Assembly: GCF_048553715.1 (NCBI RefSeq)
Contig: NZ_JBLZNC010000005.1
Span: forward strand, 62,001 to 126,000
Origin: Sagittula sp048553715
GTDB lineage: Bacteria > Pseudomonadota > Alphaproteobacteria > Rhodobacterales > Rhodobacteraceae
Direction: 5' to 3'
Length of the DNA: 64,000 bases
Shown: in pieces, positions 41,459 to 51,019 of the stretch
Layout: each line of letters begins with the position of its first letter
How positions within the stretch are numbered: the stretch's first letter is position 1
Translations under genes and position numbers: made by a program
Notes under the pieces: generated by a model
Database searches by the model: none
What the model saw: only the letters and a program-made list of their open reading frames with translations
What the model was told of the DNA's origin: nothing

Positions 41459-44239
41459 ATGTCAGACATCATCCGTTTCACGCTCGACGGCCAGGAGGTC
41501 GAAGCCCGGGCCGGTATGACCATCTGGGAGGTCGCCCATGGCCGTGGTCTGAAGATCCCGCATCTGTGCCACAAGCCCGCCGAAGGCTACCGGCCCGATG
41601 GCAACTGCCGCGCCTGCATGGTCGAGATCGAGGGCGAGCGGACCTTGGCCGCCTCCTGCATTCGCGAACCTGTCGACGGCATGGTGGTGAACACGGCCTC
41701 GGCCCGCGCCACAAGCGCGCGCAACATGGTGATGGAGCTTTTGCTGGCCGATCAGCCGGAACAGCCCGCAGCGCATGACCGGTCGTCGCACCTGTGGGAC
41801 ATGGCCGACCAGCAGGGGCTGCACAGCTCGCGCTTTCCCACGCTCGAGGTGGAGCGTATCCCGCTGCTTGATGACAGCCATGTGGCGATGTCTGTGAATC
41901 TCGATGCCTGTATTCAATGCGGCTTGTGCGTGCGGGCCTGCCGCGAGGTGCAAGTCAACGACGTGATCGGCATGGCCGGACGCGGGCATGACGCCTATCC
42001 GGTTTTCGATTTTGACGATGACATGGGCGCGTCGACCTGTGTGGCCTGCGGCGAATGTGTGCAGGCCTGCCCGACAGGGGCGCTGATGCCCTCGTCCATC
42101 TTGGACGCACAGCAACAAGGCGACCGCGCGGATTTCGACACAGAGACCAAATCCGTCTGCCCCTTTTGCGGGGTCGGCTGTCAGGTGTCGATCAAATCCA
42201 AAGGCGGTAAGGTCCAATACGTCGAAGGCATCAACGGTCCCGCCAACGAGGGGCGCCTGTGCGTCAAGGGCCGCTTTGGCATGGATTACATCCACCACCC
42301 CCATCGGCTGACCGTGCCGCTGATCCGCCGCGATGACGCGCCGGAAAAGGGGCTGAACGTGGACCCCGCGAACCCTTGGACCCATTTCCGCGAGGCCACA
42401 TGGGACGAGGCGCTGGACCGTGCCGCAAGCGGTCTGGCCGGTTTGCGCGACCAGCGTGGCGGCGCCTGTGTCGCGGGGTTCGGTTCTGCGAAATGTACGA
42501 ATGAAGAGGCCTATCTGTTCCAGAAGCTGATCCGGCAGGGCTTTGGCCACAACAACGTCGATCACTGCACACGATTGTGCCATGCGTCCTCCGTGGCAGC
42601 GCTGATGGAAAACGTAGGCTCCGGTGCGGTCACCGCGACCTTTAACGAGATCGAGAACGCCGATCTGGCCATCGTGATCGGGTCCAACCCGACCGAAAAC
42701 CACCCCGTCGCCGCGACCTATTTCAAGCAGTTTGCCAAGCGTGGCGGCGAGCTGATCATCATGGACCCGCGTGGCACGGCCATGCAGCGCCATGCGAAAC
42801 ATATGTTGCAGTTCCGCCCCGGCACCGATGTGGCGCTGCTCAATGCGATCATGCATGTCATCGTCGAAGAGGTTCTGTACGACCGTCAGTATATCGACGG
42901 CTTTACCGAAGGGTTCGACGCCTTCTGCGATCATATCCGCGCCTTCCCGCCAGAGCAGATGGCTGCCCTGTGCGGGATCGATGCGGACACCATCCGTGCG
43001 GTCGCGCGCAGCTTTGCCGCCGCGCCAAAGGCGATGATTTTCTGGGGCATGGGGGTGTCGCAGCACATTCACGGCACGGACAATGCCCGTTGCCTGATTT
43101 CGCTGGCTATGTTGTGCGGTCACGTGGGGCGTCCGGGCACCGGGCTGCATCCGTTGCGCGGGCAAAACAACGTCCAAGGCGCGTCGGACGCAGGGCTGAT
43201 CCCGCAGGTGATGCCGGATTACCAGTCGGTCGAAAACCCTCAGGTGCGCGATCTGTTCAAAGAGATCTGGCAGGGCACCGAAATCCAGCCGACGCCGGGC
43301 CTGACCGTGGTTGAGATCATCGACAAGGCCTATGCCGGCGAGATCCTTGGCATGTATGTGCTGGGCGAAAACCCCGCCATGTCCGATCCCGATGTGGAAC
43401 ATGCACGACAGGCGCTGGCCCGTCTGGATCATCTGGTGGTTCAGGATATCTTTTTGACCGAGACCGCGAATTACGCCGATGTCATCCTGCCCGCCGCTGC
43501 CATGCCCGAGAAATCCGGCACGGTGACCAACACCAACCGGCAGGTGCAGATGATGCGCAAGGCCGTGCCCGCCCCGGGGCAAGCGCGTGAGGACTGGCAG
43601 ATCACCGTCGATCTGGCGCAGCGTCTGGGGCTGGACTGGGGCTACACCGGTCCCGATCAGGTCTTTGCCGAAATGAAGCGGTCGATGACCAGCCTTGATC
43701 ATATCACATGGGACCGCTTGGCCCGCGAAAGTGCGGTGACCTACCCCACGACGGGGCCTCAGGACCCCGGCCAGCCGGTGGTCTTTGGGGACGGCTTCCC
43801 GCGTGAGGCAGGGCGGGCGCGGTTCACTCCGGCGCAGGTCACAGCCCCCGCCGAAAGCCCCGATGCGCAGTATCCGATGATCCTGACCACGGGACGGCAG
43901 CTGGAACACTGGCACACGGGGTCCATGACACGGCGCGCCACGGTTCTGGACGCGGTGGAGCCGGAGGCGAATTGTTCGCTGCATCCCTCGACCTTGCGCA
44001 AGCTGGGGGTTGCCCCCGGTGGGATGGTGCGGCTGGTGACCCGTCGCGGCACGGTTGAGGTGATGGCCCGCGCCGACCGTGCGGTGGCTCCCGATATGGT
44101 GTTCCTGCCCTTTGCCTATGTCGAAGCGGCGGCAAACATTTTGACCAACCCGGCGCTGGATCCCTATGGCAAGATCCCGGAGTTCAAATATTCCGCCGTG
44201 CGGGTGGAAAACCCCAAAGCATCCGTCGCCGCCGAGTGA
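41459..44239 (+). CDS. Formate dehydrogenase alpha subunit (molybdo/tungsto-bis-MGD, NuoG-like N-terminus)
   Basis: This 926-residue enzyme oxidises formate to CO2. The N-terminal 2Fe-2S domain has C37, C50, C53 and C67. Two 4Fe-4S motifs follow (CIQCGLCVRAC, CVACGECVQACPTGAL), then the catalytic domain with its own cluster (CPFCGVGC) and active-site C374 in DHCTRLCHASS, a cysteine where some relatives have selenocysteine. The His-Cys cluster of NuoG-type proteins appears absent: the matching region (DRSSHLWDMADQQGLHS) has no cysteines. ATG 41459 follows AAGGAGG. No beta, gamma or delta subunit genes are adjacent. Confidence 0.92.
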   Translation: MSDIIRFTLDGQEVEARAGMTIWEVAHGRGLKIPHLCHKPAEGYRPDGNCRACMVEIEGERTLAASCIREPVDGMVVNTASARATSARNMVMELLLADQPEQPAAHDRSSHLWDMADQQGLHSSRFPTLEVERIPLLDDSHVAMSVNLDACIQCGLCVRACREVQVNDVIGMAGRGHDAYPVFDFDDDMGASTCVACGECVQACPTGALMPSSILDAQQQGDRADFDTETKSVCPFCGVGCQVSIKSKGGKVQYVEGINGPANEGRLCVKGRFGMDYIHHPHRLTVPLIRRDDAPEKGLNVDPANPWTHFREATWDEALDRAASGLAGLRDQRGGACVAGFGSAKCTNEEAYLFQKLIRQGFGHNNVDHCTRLCHASSVAALMENVGSGAVTATFNEIENADLAIVIGSNPTENHPVAATYFKQFAKRGGELIIMDPRGTAMQRHAKHMLQFRPGTDVALLNAIMHVIVEEVLYDRQYIDGFTEGFDAFCDHIRAFPPEQMAALCGIDADTIRAVARSFAAAPKAMIFWGMGVSQHIHGTDNARCLISLAMLCGHVGRPGTGLHPLRGQNNVQGASDAGLIPQVMPDYQSVENPQVRDLFKEIWQGTEIQPTPGLTVVEIIDKAYAGEILGMYVLGENPAMSDPDVEHARQALARLDHLVVQDIFLTETANYADVILPAAAMPEKSGTVTNTNRQVQMMRKAVPAPGQAREDWQITVDLAQRLGLDWGYTGPDQVFAEMKRSMTSLDHITWDRLARESAVTYPTTGPQDPGQPVVFGDGFPREAGRARFTPAQVTAPAESPDAQYPMILTTGRQLEHWHTGSMTRRATVLDAVEPEANCSLHPSTLRKLGVAPGGMVRLVTRRGTVEVMARADRAVAPDMVFLPFAYVEAAANILTNPALDPYGKIPEFKYSAVRVENPKASVAAE

Positions 44240-44251
44240 TGGCGCAAGGGC

Positions 44252-44950
44252 TTATGCCCAGCGGACGTCCCCGAGAAAGATATAGCCCGCGCCATAGATC
44301 GTCTTGATCAGGCGCGGGTTTTTGGGATCTTCGCCCAGCTTCGTGCGCAGCCGCGAAATGCGCACATCCATCGCGCGGTCAAAGCTGTCGCCCGCCGTGC
44401 CGCCAAGGCTTTCTTGCATTTGCGCGCGGGTGATCAGCCGTTTGGGCGCCTCAAGAAACAGGCGCAGCACCTCTGCCTCGGCTTGGGAAAAGGGGATTTC
44501 CTGCGTGCCGTCATCCAGCGTGAACCGGTCGAAATGCGCGACCCAAGTGCCGAAATGCGCGGTGGTGGCCTGTGGGCGGGCCGCCGGTTTGCGCAGGCGC
44601 GCGCGAATACGGGCAATGACCTCTGCCGCCTCGAACGGTTTGGTGACGTAGTCATCCGCCCCCAGTTCCAGTCCGGTGATCCGGTCCTGCACCTGCGCGC
44701 GCCCCGAAATGATGATGACCTTTGCCCCTTGTTCCAGCGCGAGACGGTGCACCAGCGTCAGCCCGTCGCGGTCCGGCAGGCCAAGATCGACCAAGGCCAC
44801 GTCCGGCGTGGTGGTGCGCAGGGCGGCCTCGAATTCGGTGGCACGGGAAAAGGCACGGGTGCGGAAACCGGCCTGCTCCAGCGCCTCTGTCAGCATGTCG
44901 CGGATTGCGGGTTCATCGTCTAGCACGGTGACAAGCGGCGCATCGGTCAT
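44252..44950 (-). CDS. OmpR-family response regulator
   Basis: This 232-residue regulator has a receiver domain (acidic pair in VLDDEPAIR, Asp in LVDLGLPDRDG, Lys in YVTKPFE) and a C-terminal winged helix (near DRAMDVRISRLRTKLGEDPK and TIYGAGYIF). Its start overlaps the stop of the hybrid kinase gene (ATGA), so the two form a two-component pair. It is convergent with the formate dehydrogenase gene twelve bases away. The controlled genes are unknown. Confidence 0.93.
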   Translation of the reverse strand: MTDAPLVTVLDDEPAIRDMLTEALEQAGFRTRAFSRATEFEAALRTTTPDVALVDLGLPDRDGLTLVHRLALEQGAKVIIISGRAQVQDRITGLELGADDYVTKPFEAAEVIARIRARLRKPAARPQATTAHFGTWVAHFDRFTLDDGTQEIPFSQAEAEVLRLFLEAPKRLITRAQMQESLGGTAGDSFDRAMDVRISRLRTKLGEDPKNPRLIKTIYGAGYIFLGDVRWA

Positions 44951-46839
44951 AGCGGCGTCTTTCTTGGGCTCAGAAATGTGGACAGGCTGTCCGCGTCAAA
45001 GGGTTTGGCGATGACAGGCGCATGGCGGCTGGCCTTGCTGTGGTCGGGGTGGCCCGCTGGCAGCGAGGTCATCAGGCGCAGCGGCACATGCGGATGGCGG
45101 TCGGCCAGAACATAGCCCGGTTGCGATCCGTTCAGATTCACGTCCGACAGGATCAGCGCGATGTCCAGCGTGTCGATCAGCGCCGATGCCTCATCGGTCG
45201 AGGTCGCCTCGATCACGGTAAAACCCTGCGTGGTCAGCATATCGCGGATGGCGGGGCGCAGATCGTCGCTGTCCTCGACCAGTAAAACCAGCCCGCTTTG
45301 CGGCAGATCCGGCGCGGTGCGCAGCGGCAGCCGCAGGGTGACCACAGCGCCCGCCGTGCTGTTGGACAGCCGCACAGAGCCGCCCGCCAGCTTGGTCATG
45401 TCATACACCATCGCAAGGCCCAGCCCCGACCCTTCGGCCCCCTTGGTGGTAAAGAACGGTGTCAGCGCATTTTCCAGCGCATCGGCGCTAAAGCCCGGCC
45501 CGCTGTCGGCCACGGTGATTTCCAGCCAAGTGTCGCGCACCGCGCGGGTGGTGATCGAGATCTGCCCCACAGGTCCGCAAGCGGCGGAGGCATTGAGCAG
45601 CAGGTTCAACAAGGCGTCCTGCAACATGCCGGGGTCGATCATCAGCGGCGCGCTGATCGGGTTGTCCACGTGGATGCTGACCTCTGGCGGCAGGGTCGGC
45701 CCGGCCATCTGGCGCAGATCCGCCAGAAAACGCGCCAGATCCAGCGGTTCCGGCGTCCAGCGGCGCGGGCCGGTGATATCGGCAATGCGGTTCAACAGGC
45801 TGCCCCCGCGCCGCGCCGCGGATTGGGTGGCCGCAATGCTCGCCTGCGCCTCGGGCGGCAGATCCATCTGCGCCAGTTTGGCCTGTTGCCCCAGAATGAT
45901 CGTTAAAAGGTTCGAGAAATCATGCGCCAGCCCGGATGTCATTTGCGCGGCCAATTCGCGCCGTCGCGTTTGTTGCAGCGCCACGCGGGCCTGTGTCTCT
46001 TCAGTGACGTCTTGGGACAGGATATAGACGCCCGGCTCCAACGGATCGGGGGTAAAGGCCGAACGGATGCGCCTGCCAGAGGTCTCGTCCGTGAATTCCA
46101 GCCGCGAGGGCTCCCCCCGCAGGGCGCGGTCCATATGCGGCCCGACACGGTCATAGGCGGGCCCCAAAGCGTCGCGCGCGTGCAGGCCCACAATGTCGGT
46201 GGGCCGTCCGGGCATCACATCGCCCAGCCGGTTGTTGGAGTAGGTGTAATGCCCCGTCTCATCGACCCGCGCGATATGGGCGGGCATCATTTCCGTCGTC
46301 GCCCGCGTGCGCGCCTCGGATTCGGTCAGTTGGCGGCGGGCTTCTTGTAGGGCGGTGATGGTGGCGGCCAGTTGCCGGTTGGTCGCGCTGAGCTGTTCGG
46401 AGCGGGCCAGCACCTCTTCGGTCAGGGTCTCGGACCGCGTGCGCAGCAGCGCCTCTTGGCGCTTGATCGCAGTGATGTCGGTATAGACGGTGACCCAGCC
46501 CCCCTGCGGCAGCGGCGCCCCTTCGACGGAAATCGTGCGCCCGTTGGCGCGGGTGCGTTCCATGTAATGGGGCTCAAACGCACGGGCGAGATCGACGCGC
46601 ACCCGCACAAAATCCTCTAGATCCTCGATCGGTCCGTATTCGCCGCGCGCGGCCAGATGGCGGATCACACGGTCAAAGCTGGTGCCGGGTGCGCATAGCG
46701 TGTCGGGCAGGGCGAACATCGTCTGCATGCGGCGGTTGACCAGCACCAGCCGCAGATCGCGGTCAAAGATCGACAACGCCTGTTGGATCAGGTTCAGGCC
46801 GGCCAGCGTGTAGGCCGTGGTGTCGGAACGGGCTTGCAT
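44947..46839 (-). CDS. Soluble hybrid PAS histidine kinase
   Basis: This 630-residue sensor has no transmembrane segment, so it senses a cytoplasmic signal. An N-terminal PAS (PAS_7 type, about 10-130), a coiled coil (about 130-175) and a second PAS (about 175-285) lead to HisKA with the phospho-histidine in GLAHDFSNLL. The ATPase follows (LLNLLLNAS, DSGPGFS, GSGLGLAMVYDM). A C-terminal receiver carries Asp in LILSDVNLNG and Lys in VIAKPFD, making it a hybrid. The separate OmpR-type regulator is coupled downstream. Confidence 0.92.
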   Translation of the reverse strand: MQARSDTTAYTLAGLNLIQQALSIFDRDLRLVLVNRRMQTMFALPDTLCAPGTSFDRVIRHLAARGEYGPIEDLEDFVRVRVDLARAFEPHYMERTRANGRTISVEGAPLPQGGWVTVYTDITAIKRQEALLRTRSETLTEEVLARSEQLSATNRQLAATITALQEARRQLTESEARTRATTEMMPAHIARVDETGHYTYSNNRLGDVMPGRPTDIVGLHARDALGPAYDRVGPHMDRALRGEPSRLEFTDETSGRRIRSAFTPDPLEPGVYILSQDVTEETQARVALQQTRRRELAAQMTSGLAHDFSNLLTIILGQQAKLAQMDLPPEAQASIAATQSAARRGGSLLNRIADITGPRRWTPEPLDLARFLADLRQMAGPTLPPEVSIHVDNPISAPLMIDPGMLQDALLNLLLNASAACGPVGQISITTRAVRDTWLEITVADSGPGFSADALENALTPFFTTKGAEGSGLGLAMVYDMTKLAGGSVRLSNSTAGAVVTLRLPLRTAPDLPQSGLVLLVEDSDDLRPAIRDMLTTQGFTVIEATSTDEASALIDTLDIALILSDVNLNGSQPGYVLADRHPHVPLRLMTSLPAGHPDHSKASRHAPVIAKPFDADSLSTFLSPRKTPL

Positions 46840-46940
46840 AGCGCTGACGGTAGCCGCGCCGCGCCCCCATCGCCAGAGCGGAAACGCCCCGAACCCGCGC
46901 TGTTACAATTCGTTAGATTTCGGAAAATTTCACGAAAAAG

Positions 46941-46969
46941 TTGACCGTAAGCCTAGCGTCAGTCCTAAT
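46941..46969 (+). promoter_or_regulatory. Candidate promoter of the transport/acyl-CoA ligase operon
   Basis: TTGACC (46941-46946), a 17-base spacer and CCTAAT (46964-46969). Transcription would start near 46976, about 80 bases before the first gene. Confidence 0.45.
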
Positions 46970-47057
46970 CGGTTCCAGAATCGCGTCAGCGGTTGCGGTC
47001 CCTCTTGAGGAGGAGAGGACCCCACGGGAGTGCCGGTCAGGCATGGGAGGAAATACA

Positions 47058-49031
47058 TTGGCTTCACGCGTCGAGGGCGTCGAAGGCCTGCGGTCGATCC
47101 CTGCTTTGTTGCATCGCAATGCAACCGAGTTCGGGACCGCGCCGGCCTATCGCGAAAAGGAATACGGCATCTGGCAAAGCTGGACCTGGGCCGAAGCGGA
47201 ACAGGAAATCGAGGCCTTCGCGCTGGGCCTTTTGAACCTTGGCGTGCAGCCGGGGGACTTTGTCGCTGTGATCGGGCGCAACCGGCCGACCCTGTACTGG
47301 TCCATGGTGGCGGCGCAGATGTGTGGGGCGGTGCCCGTGCCGCTGTATCAGGACGCCGTGGCCGAAGAGATGGAATACGTGCTGGGCCATTGCGGTGCGC
47401 GGTTCGTCGTGGTGGCCGATCAGGAACAGGTCGATAAGGTGATCGAAGTGCAGGAAAATCTGCACCAGTTCGAACATATGATCTATGTCGACCCGCGCGG
47501 CCTGCGCAAATACGACCACAGCCATCTGCATGACTTTGCCCATGTGCAAAATCAGGGCCGTGCAGCGCGCGATGAATTTATGCCCACGCTCACGGCCCGC
47601 CGGTCGGGACTGGGGTATGACGACACCTGCGTCATGCTGTATACATCCGGTACAACGGGCAAGCCCAAGGGCGTGGTCCTCTCGAACCGCAATATCATCG
47701 AGGCAGCGCGTTCCTCGGCAGAGTTCGACCATCTCAAGCGCGACGATGCGGTGCTGGCCTATCTGCCGATGGCCTGGGTGGGGGATTTCATCTTTTCCAT
47801 CGGGCAGGCCTACTGGAAGGGGTTTTGCGTCAACTGCCCCGAAAGCGCCGACACCCTGCAGACGGACCTGCGCGAGATCGCGCCGTCCTATTATTTCGCA
47901 CCGCCGCGCATTTTCGAGACGCTGCTGACACAGATCATGATCCGTATGGAAGACGCGGGCCGGTTCAAGAAAGCCTTGTTCGACCGCTACATGGCACATG
48001 CCCGCAAGGTCGGCCCCAAGATTCTGGACGGCAAGCGCGTCGGGCCGTTCGACCGGCTGAAATACGCTTTGGGCGAGGTTCTCGTCTATGGCCCGCTGAA
48101 AAACGCCATGGGGTTCTCCAACGTTCGCGTGGGCTACACCGCGGGGGAGGCGATCGGGCCGGAGATCTTTGATTTCTACCGCTCGCTGGGGATCAACCTC
48201 AAGCAGCTCTACGGTCAGACCGAGGCTTCCGTTTTTATCACGGTGCAGCCCGATGGCGAGGTGCGCTCTGACACGGTGGGGGTGCCTGCGCCGGGGGTCG
48301 AGATCAAGATCGAAGGCAATGGCGAGGTGTTCTATCGCTCGCCGGGGACCTTTGTGGAGTACTACAAAAATCCCGAAAGCACCGCGTCGACCAAGGATGC
48401 AGAGGGCTGGGTCGCCACCGGGGATGCGGGCTTTTTCGAGGAAGGGTCAGGCCATCTGCGCATCATCGACCGCGCCAAGGACGTGGGCCAGATGGCAGAC
48501 GGGTCGCTGTTTGCGCCCAAGTATGTCGAGAACAAGCTGAAGTTCTTTCCCAATATTCTGGAGGCGGTGCTGTTCGGCGCCGGGCGCGACCGTTGCACGG
48601 CCTTTATCAACATTGATCTGACAGCGGTCGGCAACTGGGCAGAGCGCAATAATATCGCCTACGCGAGCTATCAGGAGCTGGCGCAGCACCCGCAGGTGAT
48701 CGAGACGATCAAGGCGCATGTGGAAGAGGTCAACGTCAGCGTCGCACAGGACGAGATGCTGTCGGGCTGCCAAGTCCACAGGTTCCTGATCTTGCATAAG
48801 GAGCTGGATGCGGATGACGGTGAAATGACCCGCACCCGAAAAGTGAAGCGCAAGGTGATCGCCGAGAAATTCGAGGATCTGGTGGGCGCGCTTTATGACG
48901 GGTCCGACCAGATCTACACCGAAACCGAAGTGACATACGAGGACGGGCGCAAGGGCAAGATCAAAGCGACCTTGCAGCTGGTCGATGCAGCCGTTGCGGC
49001 CGTTGCCCCGCATGCGGTGGCCGCGCAATGA
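47058..49031 (+). CDS. Long-chain acyl-CoA synthetase-like AMP-binding protein
   Basis: This 657-residue ANL-superfamily enzyme activates a carboxylic acid with ATP and CoA. Motifs: YTSGTTGKPKGVVLS (P-loop), YGQTEASVF, TGDAGFF and the hinge region IIDRAKDV, as in FadD15-type synthetases. I chose TTG 47058, seven bases after GGAGG; ATG 47043 is in frame but overlaps that site. It is the first gene of a nine-gene run with the Liv-type transporter, suggesting that the imported acid is activated on arrival. The substrate is unknown. Confidence 0.88.
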   Translation: MASRVEGVEGLRSIPALLHRNATEFGTAPAYREKEYGIWQSWTWAEAEQEIEAFALGLLNLGVQPGDFVAVIGRNRPTLYWSMVAAQMCGAVPVPLYQDAVAEEMEYVLGHCGARFVVVADQEQVDKVIEVQENLHQFEHMIYVDPRGLRKYDHSHLHDFAHVQNQGRAARDEFMPTLTARRSGLGYDDTCVMLYTSGTTGKPKGVVLSNRNIIEAARSSAEFDHLKRDDAVLAYLPMAWVGDFIFSIGQAYWKGFCVNCPESADTLQTDLREIAPSYYFAPPRIFETLLTQIMIRMEDAGRFKKALFDRYMAHARKVGPKILDGKRVGPFDRLKYALGEVLVYGPLKNAMGFSNVRVGYTAGEAIGPEIFDFYRSLGINLKQLYGQTEASVFITVQPDGEVRSDTVGVPAPGVEIKIEGNGEVFYRSPGTFVEYYKNPESTASTKDAEGWVATGDAGFFEEGSGHLRIIDRAKDVGQMADGSLFAPKYVENKLKFFPNILEAVLFGAGRDRCTAFINIDLTAVGNWAERNNIAYASYQELAQHPQVIETIKAHVEEVNVSVAQDEMLSGCQVHRFLILHKELDADDGEMTRTRKVKRKVIAEKFEDLVGALYDGSDQIYTETEVTYEDGRKGKIKATLQLVDAAVAAVAPHAVAAQ

Positions 49032-49079
49032 ACGGCTGCGCGCGCACGCGGACCGGCGCGGTGGCGGAGATGTCGCAAG

Positions 49080-49099
49080 GTATTTTGGCCAAGGAAAAA
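49080..49099 (+). repeat. Dispersed intergenic element, copy 3 (GTATTT part only)
   Basis: GTATTTTGGC followed by CAAGGAAAAA, directly ahead of livG. I saw no clear GC hairpin in front of this copy. Confidence 0.5.
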
Positions 49100-49110
49100 C
49101 AGGGGGCGTG

Positions 49111-49926
49111 ATGCTGGATCAATCGCAAGGATACGTCACCGCCGACGGGCGCCAGATTGGCGGGACGTTGATGGAGATGCGCAATATCACGCTGAAGTTC
49201 GGCGGGGTGACCGCGATCTCTGATATCTCTTTTGACATCCGCGAGGGCGAAATTCGCGCCATCATCGGGCCGAACGGTGCGGGCAAGTCGTCGATGCTGA
49301 ACATCATCTCGGGGTTTTACACGCCGACAATGGGCGAGGTCTGGTACAAGGGCGCGCAGCGGCCGCCGATGAAACCTTACGAGGTGGCGCGGATGGGCGT
49401 GGCGCGGACGTTCCAGAACATTGCCCTGTTCGAAGGGATGACGGTGCTGGACAACGTCATGACGGGTCGGCTGACGCATATGAAGGCTGGGGTGGCGGCG
49501 CAGGCCATGTGGTTTGGGCGCGCGCAGCGCGAGGAGATCGCCAACCGAGAGATCTGCGAGAAGGTCATTGATTTCCTTGAGATCCAGAACATCCGTAAGA
49601 CCCCGGTGGGGCGGCTGCCTTATGGCCTCAAGAAGCGGGTGGAGCTGGCGCGGGCCTTGGCGGCGGAGCCGTCGATCCTGTTGCTGGACGAGCCGATGGC
49701 GGGGATGAACGTCGAGGAGAAGGAGGACATGAGCCGCTTTATCCTTGATGTGAATGACGAGTTCGGCACCACGATTGCGCTGATCGAGCATGACATGGGC
49801 GTGGTGATGGATCTGTCGGACCGCGTGGTCGTGATGGATTACGGCAAGAAGATCGGCGACGGCACGCCCGATGAGGTGCGTGGCAATCAGGATGTGATCG
49901 ACGCCTATCTGGGTGTGTCGTCATGA
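49111..49926 (+). CDS. livG: Liv-type ABC transporter ATP-binding protein (LivG-like)
   Basis: This is a 271-residue ATPase of a HAAT (hydrophobic amino acid-type) importer. Walker A is GPNGAGKSS, Walker B ILLLDEPMAGM, and the signature reads LPYGLKKRVELARAL instead of LSGGQ, a usual variant in LivG paralogues of this type. The C-terminal LIEHDMGVVMDLSDRVVVMD is typical. ATG 49111 follows AGGGGGCG. A dispersed element lies just ahead of the gene. The ligand is probably not a branched-chain amino acid, given the CoA ligases in the operon. Confidence 0.93.
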   Translation: MLDQSQGYVTADGRQIGGTLMEMRNITLKFGGVTAISDISFDIREGEIRAIIGPNGAGKSSMLNIISGFYTPTMGEVWYKGAQRPPMKPYEVARMGVARTFQNIALFEGMTVLDNVMTGRLTHMKAGVAAQAMWFGRAQREEIANREICEKVIDFLEIQNIRKTPVGRLPYGLKKRVELARALAAEPSILLLDEPMAGMNVEEKEDMSRFILDVNDEFGTTIALIEHDMGVVMDLSDRVVVMDYGKKIGDGTPDEVRGNQDVIDAYLGVSS

Positions 49927-49936
49927 GCGGGCAAAA

Positions 49937-49993
49937 GGGGCGCTGCCCCGTCTCCTGCGAAGACTCCCCAGAGTATTTTGACACAGAAAAAAG
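49937..49993 (+). repeat. Dispersed composite intergenic element, copy 4
   Basis: GGGGC-gct-GCCCC (49937-49949) is followed 23 bases later by GTATTTTGACACAGAAAAAA (49973-49992). It lies between livG and livH. Confidence 0.5.
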
Positions 49994-50008
49994 CAAGGGG
50001 GCGGGGCC

Positions 50009-50962
50009 ATGCTGAAGGACATCTTTATCACGCCGTTCGCGGATATGATCGATGCGCCGGACTTTCTGTTGCAGGTGCTGTGGGAAGGGTTGGTGTCGGG
50101 CGTGCTTTATGCGCTGATTGCGCTGGGCTTTGTGCTGATCTTTCGTTCGAGCCGGATTTTCAACTTTGCCCAAGGGATCATGGTGGTCTTTGCGGCGCTG
50201 ACCTTGGTGGGGCTGCACAGCTTTGGCGTGCCCGCGTGGATCGCCGTGGCGCTGACGCTGGGGGTGATGTTCGTGCTGGCGGTCAGCATCGAACGGGTGG
50301 TGCTGCGCCCGCTGGTGGGGCAGCCGGACATCATTTTGTTCATGGCCACCATCGGGATCACGCTGTTTCTGATTGGCGGCGGTGAGATCATCTTTGGCGG
50401 TGAGAACAAGCAGATGATCACCGAGGAGCTGGGCATACCCACCGGCGACACTGTTCTGGAGCCATGGGGCGGGTTGTTGATTCTGCAGCATCTGGACATC
50501 ACGGTGGTTGTGGTGGCCGGGGCGCTGGTGGCGGCTTTGCTGGCGTTCCTGAACTATACGCAGATGGGCCGTGCGATCAGAGCCTTGGGCGATGACCATC
50601 AGGCGGCTTTGTCGGTTGGCATCTCGTTGCAGACGGTTTGGGTGCTGGTCTGGTTCATCGCGGGGATCATCGCGCTGGTGACCGGCATTGCATGGGGCGC
50701 GCGGGCCGGTGTGTCTTTTGCGCTGGAGGTGATCGCCTACAAGGCGCTGCCGGTTCTGATGCTGGGCGGGCTGGAAAGCATCACCGGCGCGATCATTGGC
50801 GGTTTGATGATCGGGCTGCTGGAAAAGTTGTTCGAGATCTACTGGGGTCAGCCGTTGATGGGCGGCAATACCGAGACCTGGTTTGCCTTTGTTCTGGCAC
50901 TGGTGGTGTTGTTGTTCCGCCCACAGGGCTTGTTCGGGGAACGTATTATCGAAAGGGTGTAG
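50009..50962 (+). CDS. livH: Liv-type ABC transporter permease (LivH-like)
   Basis: This 317-residue inner-membrane permease of the HAAT class has about eight helices. SGVLYALIALGFVLIFRSSR and NFAQGIMVVF are LivH signatures, as is LGGLESITGAIIGGLMIGLL. ATG 50009 follows AAGGGGGCGGGG. It pairs with the LivM-like permease at 51384 but is separated from it by a small phasin-like gene. Confidence 0.94.
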   Translation: MLKDIFITPFADMIDAPDFLLQVLWEGLVSGVLYALIALGFVLIFRSSRIFNFAQGIMVVFAALTLVGLHSFGVPAWIAVALTLGVMFVLAVSIERVVLRPLVGQPDIILFMATIGITLFLIGGGEIIFGGENKQMITEELGIPTGDTVLEPWGGLLILQHLDITVVVVAGALVAALLAFLNYTQMGRAIRALGDDHQAALSVGISLQTVWVLVWFIAGIIALVTGIAWGARAGVSFALEVIAYKALPVLMLGGLESITGAIIGGLMIGLLEKLFEIYWGQPLMGGNTETWFAFVLALVVLLFRPQGLFGERIIERV

Positions 50963-51019
50963 AGGGGGCCGCATCGCGGCGGTCCCGTTCAGGACGACAA
51001 ACACGGAAAGGGCCCCGTC

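Noticed and set aside
42578..42580. Selenocysteine codon in the formate dehydrogenase active site
   Set aside because: The codon is TGC, so the enzyme is a cysteine homologue.
41462..43984. An 840-codon open frame opposite the formate dehydrogenase gene
   Set aside because: Antisense shadow of a strongly conserved gene; no domain, no ribosome binding site.
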